This document shows positions 22,561 through 33,730 of a DNA stretch of 64,000 nucleotides, piece after piece. A program made the translations under genes and the position numbers. Source of the DNA: Dipteris shenzhenensis (taxonomy: Eukaryota > Polypodiophyta > Polypodiopsida > Gleicheniales); the NCBI GenBank assembly GCA_047967505.1, contig CM106540.1. One strand, 5' to 3'. Each line of letters starts with the position of its first letter. Position 1 is the first letter of the stretch. The notes beneath the pieces are model-generated. The model did not search any database, was not told the origin of the DNA, and saw only the letters and a program-made list of their open reading frames with translations.

Positions 22561-24770
22561 GCCACTCAGTGCCACCAATCCATTTCAGCTGACCGCGCCA
22601 CCCCGGCCCACATGGGGTGGGAGTGTCCTACTAGTAATTCCTCTACCCGAGATATCTATATTTGTTCCATGCTTTGGAAGCTTTATTTGGAGGCAAAAAA
22701 TGTGTCTGGAATTCTAGCTTACAATTACCCCGTGTAAGTGGAACCACACTGTTGTTTAATACACCATCTATCTGTAGCCTTCATAAACATATGTGTGGCT
22801 TCTCGAATCATCATTATTTTTTTTTTCTGAAAAAACAGTGCTGATTATATTACTTTGAAAAAACAAGATACATAAAAGTCAGTTTTGCAGCTGACGGGGC
22901 TGCGTTCACAAATCGGACGCAGCCCTAAGTGGAAACAAAAAGTTCTCTCTCACGGAGGGATCTCGAATCATCATTATGTCCTTGTAGACTTCACAAATAG
23001 CGAATGCTACTTGTGAAGCCACCCTTCATGACATCTGAATTTTTATTAGATATTTGCCCAGCGTATTTCTCGTTTAGTGCTAGCCTTCATCATGGCTGAG
23101 ACTCCGGAGTGCAGACTGAAACTCAGTACGAAGACTCTGTATAAATGGATGCTCAAGTATGTATGGGTGTGTGGATTTGTATGTGTGAGAGCATATTTTT
23201 ATACTATGGTCTACACCCACTGTTGGGCGCTGATGATGTTAGTGGGGATGTCATAGTAGTTAGTCCATGCTATGCATGATGGAGTTTATGGTTTTCAACC
23301 TTATGAGTGACTATCATGAGATTGAAACTGCACTATGTTGTGTTTTTAGAGGATGAGTTTGGGAATGTTCCTGGATGCATCTAGGTATATATTTCTTTGG
23401 CCTATAATTCACTATGCTAGGCGTTTCAGTTTACCCTTTTCTATGATTTGAAACTTGATTGGTTCCATTATCCCTTTTGCTTTATTCTCCCTTGAGGGTC
23501 TATTTGTCAATGTATGAATACCTCTAAGTAACTCTTTTTTGTCCCTCGTTGGTCTGCAACTATTGAGTAAGTCATCTGTCAAATTCCCAATTCGCATGTT
23601 CAAAGAACGAGGTTCGTGTGCCATTGGGTGCTACTTGATATATCAGACGAATGTCCGATATAACCATTGACGGGGCCCACATGTGAGGTGTCATCCTCAA
23701 ATTTCCATTTCCTGGTTATTGTGACTCTCAACGTTTATAGGATTTTGACTTTTCTAATTTTGTTTTGTTTTTTCCCTATCCTAGGGAAAGCGAACGCATG
23801 TTCACAACATTCTAAATACTAAGCATTCCCATACTTGGAAAATCTGTGCAGTAGACTAACATGCGAGTCCCAATCACACAAACAACTAAAAATAAACTGC
23901 AATAGTAAGAAAGAAAGCTCCTTGATCAACTATATGATCTTGATTCTTTGGGGTAGACCTCTTTCATCTCGTTATTTTTGTGGCTGACTATGCAACATCC
24001 CTCCCCTATGCCGTTATCTACCAAATTCTGCACGAATGTACACGTAATGGTATTTCGCCAACAACCATGGCTGCTCCTGCTTGAGCACTTCCACCCCCCG
24101 CTTCCACCCTTGCCATCCCCTCCCCCCCCCCCCCCCCCCCCCCAGCTGCGCCTCTCCTGCCTTCCTTCCACCCTCTTGCTGCTCCTTCCTCCTTCGCGCC
24201 TTTCACCTCTGTCCGCCTGCTTTTCTCATGCCTCAGTTGCGTATTTTATCTTCAGCCCTCTACTGTGTTTTAGCTACTGACTAGCCATTGGCATCACCTA
24301 GGCACGCAGCATCCCCCTTTCTTCATCCTGGTCTGCATGCAGGGTTTTTCTTGCCCCATTTTGGTGGCTTCTCCTGGACACGAGCTTTGTGGAGTTTGTC
24401 CTTTGAGTCTAGGGGCCTCAACGGCGGTTTTTGTGCAGATTTCTCCTGCTCAAGCCCCCAGTTCAAGCCTGTTTTGGGGGTTGCTGCTGTCATTACAGTA
24501 CCCTTTTTGATCTTTATCTTTTAGCTGCTTTCATAGCTTCCCTTAGCTTCTTTTTCCCCTTTTTACAGCCCTCCCCTTCTCTTTCTCCCTCCTTTCTCCC
24601 TCAGCTAGTAGGAGTATTTCTTTGCTTTGTTCGTTGGGGTTCACAAATCCAAGTGGTGACCTTTTCTTTGGTCTGGCTAGAGCGGATCTCATGGCAGCTC
24701 CATCGATTCCCACAATTGTTCGGCTTATCAGAGGAAAAACAAATAGTGTAGGTAGCTATTCAGTCTCTCT
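22561..24770. other. Unassigned intron sequence with poly(C) tract
   Basis: No protein family was recognised. A 22-base C run lies at 24122-24143 within a CT/CCCTT-rich region (about 24080-24270) whose translated frames are low-complexity. A T-rich/A-rich junction at about 22815-22880 is followed by GCTGACGGGGCTGCG, and GGGATCTCGAATCATCATTAT echoes CTTCTCGAATCATCATTAT (22799 and 22959), so a short insertion with target duplication is possible there. Confidence 0.45.
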
Positions 24771-24849
24771 AGAATATCTGATTGGTGGGCCATATCGTTG
24801 ACATCATGCCCACGAGGAGCCAGTCGGTAATTGGATCCAAGCGAGCTTT

Positions 24850-25340
24850 GCGCTAGAAGGTGACCATATTGAGGAGGTTACCATCTATGAGAGAGGGTCT
24901 TCTTCCTCCAGCCGAGTTCCCTCGACACCGCCAAGGCCTTGGTGGAGCAAAGTCTCATCTTCCTTGGTCCACACTTGGTGTTCTCATCCCTTGGTACCAT
25001 GGGTTGACAGCCGACGACATAGACACCACATCATGTGTCACATTTCTTGGCTACGCTCTGTTTCCTGAGGCTCCCCGAAGGAGTATCAGCCTATCTTGTT
25101 CTCCATGGAAGGGTGCTTTGACACAGTGCTCGAGTCTCCGTTGACCACAATAGCTACAATTTTGGTAGATGATGGGACCTTGTGCCTTAGGGTGATCGGT
25201 GAGTCCCTGAAGATCTTCCTCGAGACACTTGATGGGGGAGAGCTCCGGCAGAGGGTTGAGGTTTCTGGCCTCCCTAGCTAGTGTCTTCATTGTAGACAGA
25301 TGGGCCATCTGGCATGAGCTTGTCCCAGGGAGTAGGATGG
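24850..25340 (+). pseudogene. LINE-3: ORF1 zinc-knuckle region of an L1-type LINE
   Basis: The plus-strand frame reads LRVIGESLKIFLETLDGGEL then RQRVEVSGLPS, followed after a stop by a knuckle at about 25285-25326: C-LH-C-RQMG-H-...-C (C-x2-C-x4-H-x4-C), with a second stop inside. The sequence (V-E-x-x-GLP-x-x-C-x-x-C-x-x-x-GH) is that of plant L1 ORF1 proteins. No endonuclease or RT follows, so this is a relic. Confidence 0.55.
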
Positions 25341-25604
25341 GCCCTTCTATGTCGCAACCTCGCCAGGGCTAACAGCAGGAATTTGTTGAGGACAGAGCTC
25401 AACGCCTTCCCATGTAGCAATAGGAGTCGTAGACCCCCTAGGTGGAGTCCTCTAAAGGGGCCTGGACTAGAGGGTGGAGTAGAAGAATTTCGGCAAGAGA
25501 GCCACGAAGAACAGCAAGAGGCGAGTTTGTCTTTGGCAACGAGAGCAGCAGTAGATAGAGCATTGGCCTCTCCCCCTTCATAGGGGAAGCAAGCATGTAG
25601 TTGT
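25341..25604. other. Unassigned sequence after LINE-3
   Basis: May be the variable C-terminal part of the LINE-3 ORF1, but no conserved motif is visible. Several overlapping open frames on both strands lack homology and similarity to neighbours. Confidence 0.3.
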
Positions 25605-25830
25605 AGGAGCGCAACAAGTGCCACGTGTCAAACCGAGGGGCATCGGTTATGAGGGGTTCCACACCTTTGCACCCTAGCTGTGCTAAGCCCTCCCTCTCTC
25701 CCAAAAAGACGGCGGGATGAGAGAGAGGGGTCTCAACCCTTCTTTATATCCAAGGTATCCAATCCACCGACATTGCTTATGGGGATTGGACTCCCACAAA
25801 TCCACGTGGTAGCGAGTGCCATGGAAGCCC
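25605..25830 (+). repeat. Dispersed direct repeat, copy A
   Basis: Contains GGCATCGGTTATGAGGGG, CCACACCTTTGCACCCTAGC and CAAATCCACGTGGTA. It matches 26246-26460 (copy B) through about 215 bp with substitutions. Family unknown. It could be a pair of LTRs of a small element or a non-autonomous repeat. Confidence 0.75.
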
Positions 25831-26245
25831 CATCAACACATTTCCACAAGCACCTTGAAAGGTGAGCCAACCAATCAAAGGCCAGCTCAACCAACAAACT
25901 GGGGGACATGAGACGGCATGGGGAGGACAAACCAAAGACCTCTTAAAGTGCCAAACATGTGTTAGCACCAAACAAGGCAGTCAGCTACCTGTGCATGCAG
26001 CCGCCACCCTATAAAGTCGCCCTTTAAATACCTGCCACGAATCACGACACTTTCGTAGCAGAGTCACACTTCAACTGACCACCATGTAGATCGCGACAGC
26101 TCCGCACAGCTCGCGTCGCTGAACAGTCTGCACGGGTCGTCACTTCCCATGTCAGACCAGAGCAAGGACGACCACCATGTGTGACCGCGCGATAGCTGCG
26201 TCTTCAAATAGTCCATCAGAACAGCCGTCTTTGATATCACTATAG

Positions 26246-26460
26246 GAGCGCATTAAGTGCAACGTGTCAAACTGGGGGGCACCGGTTATGAGGGGTCCCA
26301 CACCCTTGCACCCTGGCCGTGCCAAGCCCTCTCTCTCTCTCTCCCCCCCCCAAAAAGCCGACAGGGTGAGAGAGAAGGGACTCAACCCTCCTTCAGATCC
26401 AAGGGATCCAATCCACCCACATTGCTAATGGGATTCCTACAAATTCACGTGGTATCCAAC
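26246..26460 (+). repeat. Dispersed direct repeat, copy B, interrupted by Copia-3
   Basis: Same repeat as 25605-25830. Copy B stops at GGTATCCAAC (26460), where Copia-3 begins. Sequence like the rest of copy A (CAATGCATTTCCACAAG) reappears just after Copia-3 at about 37240-37257. Copy A therefore approximates the empty site. Confidence 0.75.
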
Positions 26461-26740
26461 TGTTGGGTGTTGCAAGCAATGGAAGCTCAAAAATGGAAGC
26501 ACAATGGAGAAAAACGAGATGCTGTAATAGATTGCTGCAAAACTGAAGTGTGGAGGCTCAAGGGAGAGCCAACATAACAAAACCATAGGGCTAACTGCCC
26601 TAACTAGACTAAGTGTGCTAACTAACCTAGATGGTACATAAACTAACTGTACCAATAGTCCTAACTGACTATAACTAGGCCTACAAGGCTCATACCAAGG
26701 TATAAGTGGCATCTATGGATAGCCCATAAGATAGCCTACA
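26461..26740 (-). repeat. Copia-3 3' LTR
   Basis: In plus view it runs TGTTGGGTGTTGCAAGC to AGATAGCCTACA, 280 bp. The adjacent AACCCCCTCC (26741-26750) is the complement of a polypurine tract, marking this as the 3' LTR of a minus-strand element. Close to 36965-37237. Confidence 0.9.
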
Positions 26741-26804
26741 AACCCCCTCCATGGTATGGATTGAAGTATCTTGGACATGGCTCAGGGTACCTAAATATCT
26801 AGTG

Positions 26805-27530
26805 TCATGGTTGCACATGTTCGTCCCGTAGGATATAGCAACAACCTATGACTGTACAAAGTACAATAGATAAAGTTACAAAAGGTACTAAGTTTAAAGC
26901 TTGCCGAAAAGCCTCAAACTTAGGTCGAGGTAGAGCCTTCGTAAAAAGATTTGCTAAGTTGTCTTCAGTGGGAACATAAGACAACTCAATATCACTTGCT
27001 GATAATCGCTCTCTGACATAGTGATAGTGAACCTCAATGTACTTTGTGCGAGCATGGAAAACTGGATTCTGTGCGACAGCCAAAGCACTGTGACTATCAG
27101 TGAAGATGACGGTAGGAGCAGTCTGACATGCACAAAGATCTACAAGTAGCTTCCGAAGCCAAACACACTCCACTGTAGCTGTAAAAGCCGCTCTGTACTC
27201 ATCTTCACAGCTAGAAGTAGCAACTGTACTCTGCTTCTTGCTGAACCAAGAAACACATGAAGTACCAAGCATAAAACAGTTGCCACTATGTGACACACGA
27301 GTGTCAGAACAACCAGCCCAATCACTGTCAATGAACCCATGCATGACAAGTGAAGTATCAGCCCAATAAAGAAGGCCTAAATGCTGAGTGCCTTTAAGAT
27401 ATCTGAAAACACGCTTCACGGCATGCCAATGGTGCATAGATGGGCTGTGCATATATCTACTCAATTGTGAGACAGCATACTGTAGATCAGGTCTCGTATG
27501 GCATAGGTAAATCAAACAACCAACTGCCTG
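26805..27530 (-). pseudogene. Copia-3 RNase H
   Basis: On the minus strand: MIYLCHTRPDLQYAVSQLSR, HGFIDSDWAGCSDTRVSHSG (first catalytic Asp), ATSSCEDEYRAAFTATVECV (catalytic Glu; the usual Ala after it reads Asp), VIFTDSHSALAVAQNPVFHA, VPTEDNLANLFTKALPRPKF. All core copia RNase H blocks are present. One stop separates it from the RT at about 27530. Confidence 0.9.
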
Positions 27531-28374
27531 CTAATAGAGAGTGACATCACATGTACCATTGCCATCCTTAGAAGAGAAGTCAAAACCAGTCTCTAATGGT
27601 GTGGATACTGGCTTGCAATCCTCAAACTGAAAACGCTGCAAAAGCTGTCCAATGTACTTGGATTGTGACATTAAAATGCCCCCCTCACTGCTAGCAAATT
27701 GAATGCCGAGATAGTGGTGCAGAAGACCAAGATCAGACATAGCAAATGTCTGCTGCAAATCAACTTTAAAATCTGCAATTTGCTGAGCATGTGTCCCAGT
27801 TACAAGCATGCCATCCACATAAAGGACTAAAATCAGCAAATCTGTCCCACGCTTGCAGATGTAAAGGGAAGCCTTTGTAGGGCTGTTCTGAAAGCCAAGT
27901 GTGAGCAAATGAAAATGAATTCTCGAATACCAAGCCCGAGGTGCTTGCTTCAATCCATAGAGGGCCTTTTTCAAGCGGCATACCTTGCTTTCAGAACCGT
28001 CAACCTCAAAGCCAGGAGGTTGGGAAACATAGACCTCTTCCTGCAAATGCCCATGAAGGTGTTTTAATATCAAGCTGATGTATCTGCCAATGAAAGTGGG
28101 CAGCAAAGGCAATAACAATGCGAATGGTAGTGATCCTTGAAGTGGGAGCAAAAGTCTCCTCAAAGTCAATGCCATGCTGCTGAGCATAGCCCTTAGCAAC
28201 AAGACGGACCTTGTAACGGTCCAGTGAACCATCAGCTTTCGTTTTGATCTTGTAAACCCACTTAGTTCCAATGGTATTCTTGCCATAAGGCAAGTCACAC
28301 AACTCCCAAGTGTCATTCTGATGGATAGAATCCAATTCAGCTTGCATGGCCTTCAACCAACAATCATTCTGAAA
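27531..28374 (-). pseudogene. Copia-3 reverse transcriptase (part left of Ty3-5)
   Basis: On the minus strand: [47 protein letters not shown] (motif A Asp), a frame shift near 28030, then [20 protein letters not shown] and [12 protein letters not shown]. The copia catalytic motif is YVDD; here the second Asp codon (27810-27812) reads Gly. Downstream [20 protein letters not shown] and [20 protein letters not shown] are normal. Inactive by substitution and frameshift. Confidence 0.88.
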
Positions 28375-28379
28375 GGCAT
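28375..28379. repeat. Ty3-5 left target-site duplication
   Basis: GGCAT, identical to 33234-33238. The Copia-3 coding sequence continues across the insertion once one copy is discounted. Confidence 0.9.
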
Positions 28380-28842
28380 TGTTACGCTCAAGTTGAGGTA
28401 ACATGACCTCGGAAGGGTTAGTCGATATTTTCCTTTAAAGGATCAATGTTTGTATTATATTTGTTTGGGCTTCATGTAAATGATAAAAAAGGAATAAAGG
28501 TCCAGGTCCTTGGTGAGGGTGTCATGGCACTAGACTAGGTGGATCTAAGGCTAAGGGACCTAAATGCATGAATTGTGCCTAGGGGCAAATGGTTTAATAG
28601 ATATCCCAAGAGAGGGATAAATGACGCATTAAGGAAGGACCCTTAATTGCAGCCATGTGGCATAATAGATCCATCTAGGGAATTTTGGGGCTCGTTGGGA
28701 ATAAGTAAGCGGAAGCTTTCACGTAATCTGATTTTGATTTTTCTGAGAGCTTGCTACCACCGAGGTTGGTTGGGAGGATAAAACAAGTGCTTGTGCCCGT
28801 GATTCAGTGTAAAGCTAGAAGTAGTCAGATTTGGATGTTTCA
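28380..28842 (+). repeat. Ty3-5 5' LTR
   Basis: 463 bp, TGTTACGCTCAAG ... TTGGATGTTTCA. Nearly identical to 32767-33233. No strong TATA box was seen; CATGTAAATGATAAAAAAGG lies about 100 bp in. Confidence 0.95.
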
Positions 28843-28858
28843 TTTGGTATCAGAGTTG
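28843..28858 (+). other. Ty3-5 primer-binding site
   Basis: TTTGGTATCAGAGTTG directly after the LTR; initiator Met-tRNA class. Confidence 0.8.
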
Positions 28859-29793
28859 CAGGTGGATCACGAGAAGGTCTTGGGTAGGCGTGGATGTAAG
28901 CTGGTCGATTGGCGGCGTGGATGGATTGTGTTGAATCCTGACAGATTATCTGCGTCTTTTGGTGGGGACACCCTGTAGTTCGTCAGCGTTGATGCTCGCA
29001 AAGTCGTTTATTAGGGGACACTGTCGCAGGAGTTGGAACTTTGGCTTTTGAGATTTACATTACGTGATTAGGAGCAGCGCACGACCAAAGGTACTGTGTG
29101 TCCACGGACGTCATCGCAGCGCTGGTTACAGTTTGGTATTCCTTGACATCACGTGAGGAATTTGGCGAGGTTACTGGAGTTACGACTACCTACAGAGAGC
29201 TACTGTGTGATAGTGGATCGCGTACAGCCGCAGGTTCATACTTTGGTATCACGCAAAGGATTTCGGGTGGTTACCTTCAGGGCTCCGTGATATCGCGGGG
29301 AGGGACTAGCTATCAAGACGGGACTACCGGAGCCTAGGAGTATAGGCTAGTTTTGTAATTAATTTTATTGTGATTCCGTTCGTCAACCTGCAACTATTTT
29401 AGGGACAGGGAAACTGATCTAGACATCTGCGTTAAGAGGAGATCCTTTAACATTTTCGATGCTGGTAACTCAAAGATGAGTGTCTCGTTGGATGTGAAAA
29501 AAAAAATGTATCGTGGAATTTGCAAGTCGTGACCGGTTGGTGGAGCTGTGGAGCATTTGCTTTCTAAGTTTTGTTGGAGCATTTGCTTGTTTATTTGCCT
29601 CCGTGTTTTAGTCAATTTGGATTGCAAGAGTTTTCCCTAGTACAAGGAAAAGTGATTTTGGTTACAGTGTGATATATGATTTGTCAGCTGTAAATTTGGA
29701 AGTTGGACTTTCGAATTGTAATTACAGTTTCAAGCGGTGTTTTATTTATTTATTTTTTTTTAAAAAAACACACACACACACCCATTGACCTAA
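28859..29793 (+). other. Ty3-5 untranslated leader
   Basis: About 0.95 kb between the primer-binding site and the gag ATG. No long frame with homology. Near its end are a T-rich run, an A7 run and a (CA)n stretch (about 29745-29780). Confidence 0.6.
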
Positions 29794-30900
29794 ATGGAAG
29801 TAGAAGAAGAAGCTTCCAGGATGGATCCCGTAGAGTCGGGAGTCCGGCCGACCCCGCAGGTGTCGCGTCCAGCAGGTCGTACACGGTCTGGCAGAATTGC
29901 AATGTTAGAGGATGCCTTGCAACAGATTTTAGCGCAGCAGTTACAAACAAATGTAGGGCAGTCTGAGCTCAGGAAAATGGTGCATAGTATGTCTGCCAGA
30001 CCATCTCGTGAGGAGAAAGGTAAATCTCCGATGGAATTGGAGTCTAGTGTTCGTACGGTCGTGCCTAGGAGGACTAAGGTGCCTAATATTGCCAATTATA
30101 GGCCAGAAAAGTATTCTGGTCGGATGTCTGACCGTAGTTCCGATATCATTGAGACCTGGTTACACAAATGGGACGAGGCATTCGCCATTTGTGAAATTAG
30201 GAATGATATGAAGAAAATCCGTGAGGCCACCCATATGTTTAATGAGGCAGCGGATAGGTGGTGGATAAAACAGCAGAAAGATGGAGTAGCATCCACTACT
30301 TGGGAGGGGTTTAAAAAGGAATTTAGAAAACACTTCCTACCTCCTGACGAAGCATCCCGAGCTTGGGACTAGTATCAAAACCTTCGTCAGAGAAATTTAT
30401 CAGTGGCAGAATACACTGATAATTTTAGAGAAAGTGTAATGAAGGTTGATGAACCCCTACCTCAGTCAATCCAAGTAAAAGATTTTATCTTTGGATTGAA
30501 TGATCGGATAAAGATGGAAGTTCGGGCTAAGTATGCGAACACGCTAGATGAAGCAATTGCCATAGCCTTGAACTATGAGGATGCAAAAGGGAACAGACCA
30601 AGTGGCTTTGTGTAGGTTGGGACTCAGTATGGATACTCGAAGAAAACTGGGTTTAAGAAGAAGTGGATTAGCAAAGGGAGTGCCTCACAGCCTAGTGGTC
30701 AAGCCAAGCAGGCGAAACCAGTTGAGACTCCTAAATCAAGTACCACCATTGGAATGAAAAGAAAAGTAACACCAATGGCAGCTCGGGCTTGGTCGAAGTC
30801 TTCTTTGAACCCAGAGCAAAGGGAAAAAGCAAGGAGAGAAGGCTTGTGTTTTGGTTGCCTTCAGCCTCATCAGTGGAAAGATTGTCCATGAAACAAAGAT
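29794..30900 (+). pseudogene. Ty3-5 gag
   Basis: The ATG at 29794 gives a frame with RPEKYSGRMSDRSSDIIETW (capsid start), EAADRWWIKQQKDGVASTTW and FKKEFRKHFLPPDEASRAWD, then a stop at 30370. It resumes in frame with FRESVMKVDEPLPQSIQVKD and FIFGLNDRIKMEVR, then another stop near 30614. A zinc knuckle CFGCLQPHQWKDCP (about 30848-30890, C-x2-C-x3-H-x4-C) precedes a further stop. Retrotransposon Gag of the Ty3 type, broken by stops. Confidence 0.85.
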
Positions 30901-30906
30901 CGTCGG

Positions 30907-31713
30907 ATGGCTGAGATGGTGGTCTCAGAATGCAACGTGGAAATGGAGGGAAGTCCTAGAGTAGAACAGATGCAGATTCAGCTAGCGGGATCTTCTCAAA
31001 GGTCAGTACCTTTTTTATTATGTGTGTCTGTTGCTAAGTTAGTAACTAGTGCACCTGATAATATCCTGTCAAAGCCCGCAGCAATGGAGTATACAGCCTT
31101 TAATGATATGGAGTTAATTAAGATGAAAGGGCAAGTAGCTTATCATGAGGTCATTGTGTTGTTTGACCCAGCGTCAACGCACAATGTAATAAACTCCAAG
31201 CTTGTAAAGAGGCTGAAACTAAAGACTAGCCCATCTGACTATGCATATACAGTCAGGATGGCAGACGGAAGTTCAACTGAAGTATGGGACCAAAGGGTTA
31301 CCGAGTTGGAGCTTCGAATTCAGGGCTATGCTGAGAAGCTTGATTTTGAAATGACTAAGCTTGCTCATGCAGACATAGCCTTGGATAAGGCTTGGTATTC
31401 TGGGAAGAATCCAGCCATAGATTGAAAAAAGCACATTTATTAATTCAAGATGAATGATGTGCTGTATGTCTTACGAGGTGAAAGGGATATACCTCAAGGA
31501 CCGTTGGTTTCCGTGATGGAAATTCGAAAAGCTCAAAAAGAGTTTTTGTTTCTTTATACAGCATCGGTAGAGCCGATTGATGATTCTTCGGCTAGCACTG
31601 ATGTTGCTCAAAATGGAGAGATGGCCAAGCTGGCTGATCAAATAGCAGAGGAGTTCTCTGATCGTTTTAGGGATGAGTTACCTTATGGGTTACCTCCCGA
31701 GCGAATAGGTTGA
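30907..31713 (+). pseudogene. Ty3-5 protease region and RT N-terminal extension
   Basis: VIVLFDPASTHNVINSKLVK is the retropepsin-like block; the usual D-S/T-G is D-P-A here, while the related intact element Ty3-6 has D-P-G. It ends with a stop near 31425. 31450-31713 reads QGPLVSVMEIRKAQKEFLF and [15 protein letters not shown], the normal bridge to RT in this family. Confidence 0.78.
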
Positions 31714-32200
31714 GTTTCACCGAAGAAGCGGAGGTGCAAAGACAACTGGAAGAATACCTCAAGTTGGGGCAGATTCAACCAAGTTTTTTACCTTTTGCTT
31801 CGCCAGTGATGTTAAAGAAGAAGAAAGATTATACTTTTTGCCTCTGTATAGATTACAGAGCATTGAATAATATCACTATTAAGCACAGGTATCCGATGGC
31901 TCGGATAGATGCATTACATGGGGCCGTAATTTTCAGTAAGATAGATCTTAAATGTGGCTACCATCAGATCCGTATTAGAGCCGAGGATGTGCATAAAACC
32001 GCTTTTAGGAGGAGGTTTGGACATTATGAGTTTTTGGTAATGCCCTTTGGACTTACCAATGCTCCAGCTACATTCGTCATGCTTATGAACGATTTACCAC
32101 GTCCGTACATCGGAAAGTTTGTAGTACACTTTATTGACGATATTCTGGTATTCAGTAAAAGTATTACTGAGCATCATGAACACTCCTCAGAAAGTGCCTA
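31710..32200 (+). pseudogene. Ty3-5 reverse transcriptase, truncated after motif C
   Basis: Reads [55 protein letters not shown] and [20 protein letters not shown]. The YLDD-type motif reads FIDD with both Asp kept. Just after it the sequence jumps at about 32190 to integrase C-terminal sequence, a deletion of roughly 2 kb relative to Ty3-6. Confidence 0.88.
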
Positions 32201-32754
32201 GTGCCGCGAACTTTGTGGTTCAGATGCGGGAGATGCTAGCACTTGCGAGAGCTAACATCCGCCAAGCTATGGATAGAGCTAAGGCGTATGCGGATGAAAA
32301 CCGATCTGCTAGAGAATTTAAGGAAGGAGAAAAAGTTTTTCTCAGAGTTCCTTCGAACTCTAAGTCTTTGACTGCAGGAGAGTGTGCTAAGTTATCACCT
32401 CGATATTGTGGGCCATGGTTAATTCTAAAAAGAATAGGCAAGGTAGCCTATAAATTAGAATTACCATAGGGTTGTAAGGTGCACCCAGTGTTTCATGTTT
32501 CTCGTTTAAAGAAATTTTTGCATACAGGTGACTCACTAATCGAGGGTGTTGTTTTGTTTTAGGAGATAGAGGATAATGCAAGACGCAAACCAATAAGAAT
32601 CCTGGACCGAGGAACAATGCAAGTGCGCAATCGGAAGATACCCACGGTGTTGGTTGCATGGCATGGTCTACCTCTATCAGAAGCTAGCTGGGAATCTGTA
32701 TACCGGTTACGGAGAGTGTTCCCAGACTTCATCATCGAGGACGCTGATGCTTAA
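32190..32754 (+). pseudogene. Ty3-5 integrase C-terminus and chromodomain-like tail
   Basis: FVVQMREMLALARANIRQAM, EGEKVFLRVPSNSKSL, LSPRYCGPWLILKRIGKVAY and a later HPVFHVSRLKK form the GPF-type module. Then PIRILDRGTMQVRNRKIPTV and SEASWESVYRLRRVFPDF form the chromodomain-like tail. Two stops (near 32466 and 32560) interrupt it. A polypurine tract AGAGGGAAGGAA precedes the LTR. Confidence 0.82.
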
Positions 32755-32766
32755 AGAGGGAAGGAA

Positions 32767-33233
32767 TGTTACGCTCAAGTTGAGGTAAAATGACCTCGGA
32801 AGGGTCAGTCGATATTTTCCTTTAAAGGATCAATGTTTGTATTATATTTGTTTGGGCTTCATGTAAATGATAAAAAAGGAATAAAGGTCCAGGTCCTTGG
32901 TGAGGGTGTCATGGCACTAGACTAGGTGGATCTAAGGCTAAAGGACCTAAATGCATGAATTGTGCCTAGGGGCAAATGGTTTAATAGATATCCCAAGAGA
33001 GGGGTAAATGACGCATTAAGGAAGGACCCTAAATTGCAGACATGTGGCATAATAGATCCATCTAGGGAATTTTGGGGCTCGTTGGGAATAAGCAAGCGAG
33101 CGGAAGCTTTCACGTAATCTGATTTTGATTTTTCTGAGAGCTTGCTACCACCGAGGTTGGCTGGGAGGATAAAACAAGTGCTTGTGCCCGTGATTCAATG
33201 TAAAGCTAGAAGTAGTCAGATTTGGATGTTTCA
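32767..33233 (+). repeat. Ty3-5 3' LTR
   Basis: 467 bp, TGTTACGCTCAAG ... GGATGTTTCA. It has a 4-bp insertion (AAGCAAGCGAGCGG against AAGTAAGCGG) and about nine substitutions relative to the 5' LTR. Confidence 0.95.
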
Positions 33234-33238
33234 GGCAT

Positions 33239-33730
33239 CTTGATGACATAATGGCTCTTCATTGCATGCTGTAGCAACCAAAGCATAAGCAACAAAACTA
33301 GCATGCTCTTTCCGGACAGCTGCTCTCGTACAGGCTGGCAGAGGAGTGTCTTGTTTGCTGTCTTTTAATGTGTCAAGGAGCCAACGGGGTACCATTTTAG
33401 GCTCTTGAATTTCTGCTCTTTCCTGGTCAAGAGCCAGGTGCAAATGATCTTGATCAATGATAGGCACATCAGGCTGAATTTCTGCATGCACATGGGGCTG
33501 TAAATGACCAATAGATGGAGGAGGGACAAAATCAGATGGAACATCATCCTGAGCATCAGATGGAAACAAAGGCATCAAGCTGTCAAATATGTCTAGGGCA
33601 TCAACAACGGGCTGTTTTTGACAGTCCAGCAAAGGCATAGTGGAAGATTCATCAAACACAACATCCCGACTGATAAAACACTTGCCCGTGCGGGGCTGAT
33701 ATAGCTTAAATCCCCTGCTCTCTGAACTCT
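33239..33730 (-). pseudogene. Copia-3 integrase-RT linker (right of Ty3-5)
   Basis: The minus-strand frame reads PPPSIGHLQPHVHAEIQPDV, DQERAEIQEPKMVPRWLLDT and LKDSKQDTPLPACTRAAVRK. This is the variable linker between integrase and RT in copia pol. The same linker in Copia-4 (44215-44425 and 52573-52755) is recognisably similar, which identifies the two as one family. Confidence 0.78.

Larger units (their letters stand above)
28380..33233 (+). mobile_element. Ty3-5: Ty3/gypsy element with intact LTRs, pol internally deleted
   Basis: 4854 bp, LTRs 28380-28842 and 32767-33233, flanked by the exact 5-bp duplication GGCAT (28375-28379 and 33234-33238). Primer-binding site, gag, zinc knuckle, protease and RT are present, then an abrupt jump (about 32190) to the integrase C-terminal region and chromodomain-like tail. 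RNase H and the integrase zinc/catalytic parts are gone. Stops interrupt gag and pol. The LTRs differ by about nine substitutions and one 4-bp indel, so insertion is fairly recent. It splits the Copia-3 pol gene. Confidence 0.95.

Noticed and set aside
24018-24284. Pro-rich and Gly-rich frames around the poly(C) tract
   Set aside because: Generated by the 22-base C run and neighbouring CCCTT repeats; no homology visible.
29098-29337. 79-codon frame in the Ty3-5 leader
   Set aside because: No homology, and the intact relative Ty3-6 starts its gag after a similarly long non-coding leader.
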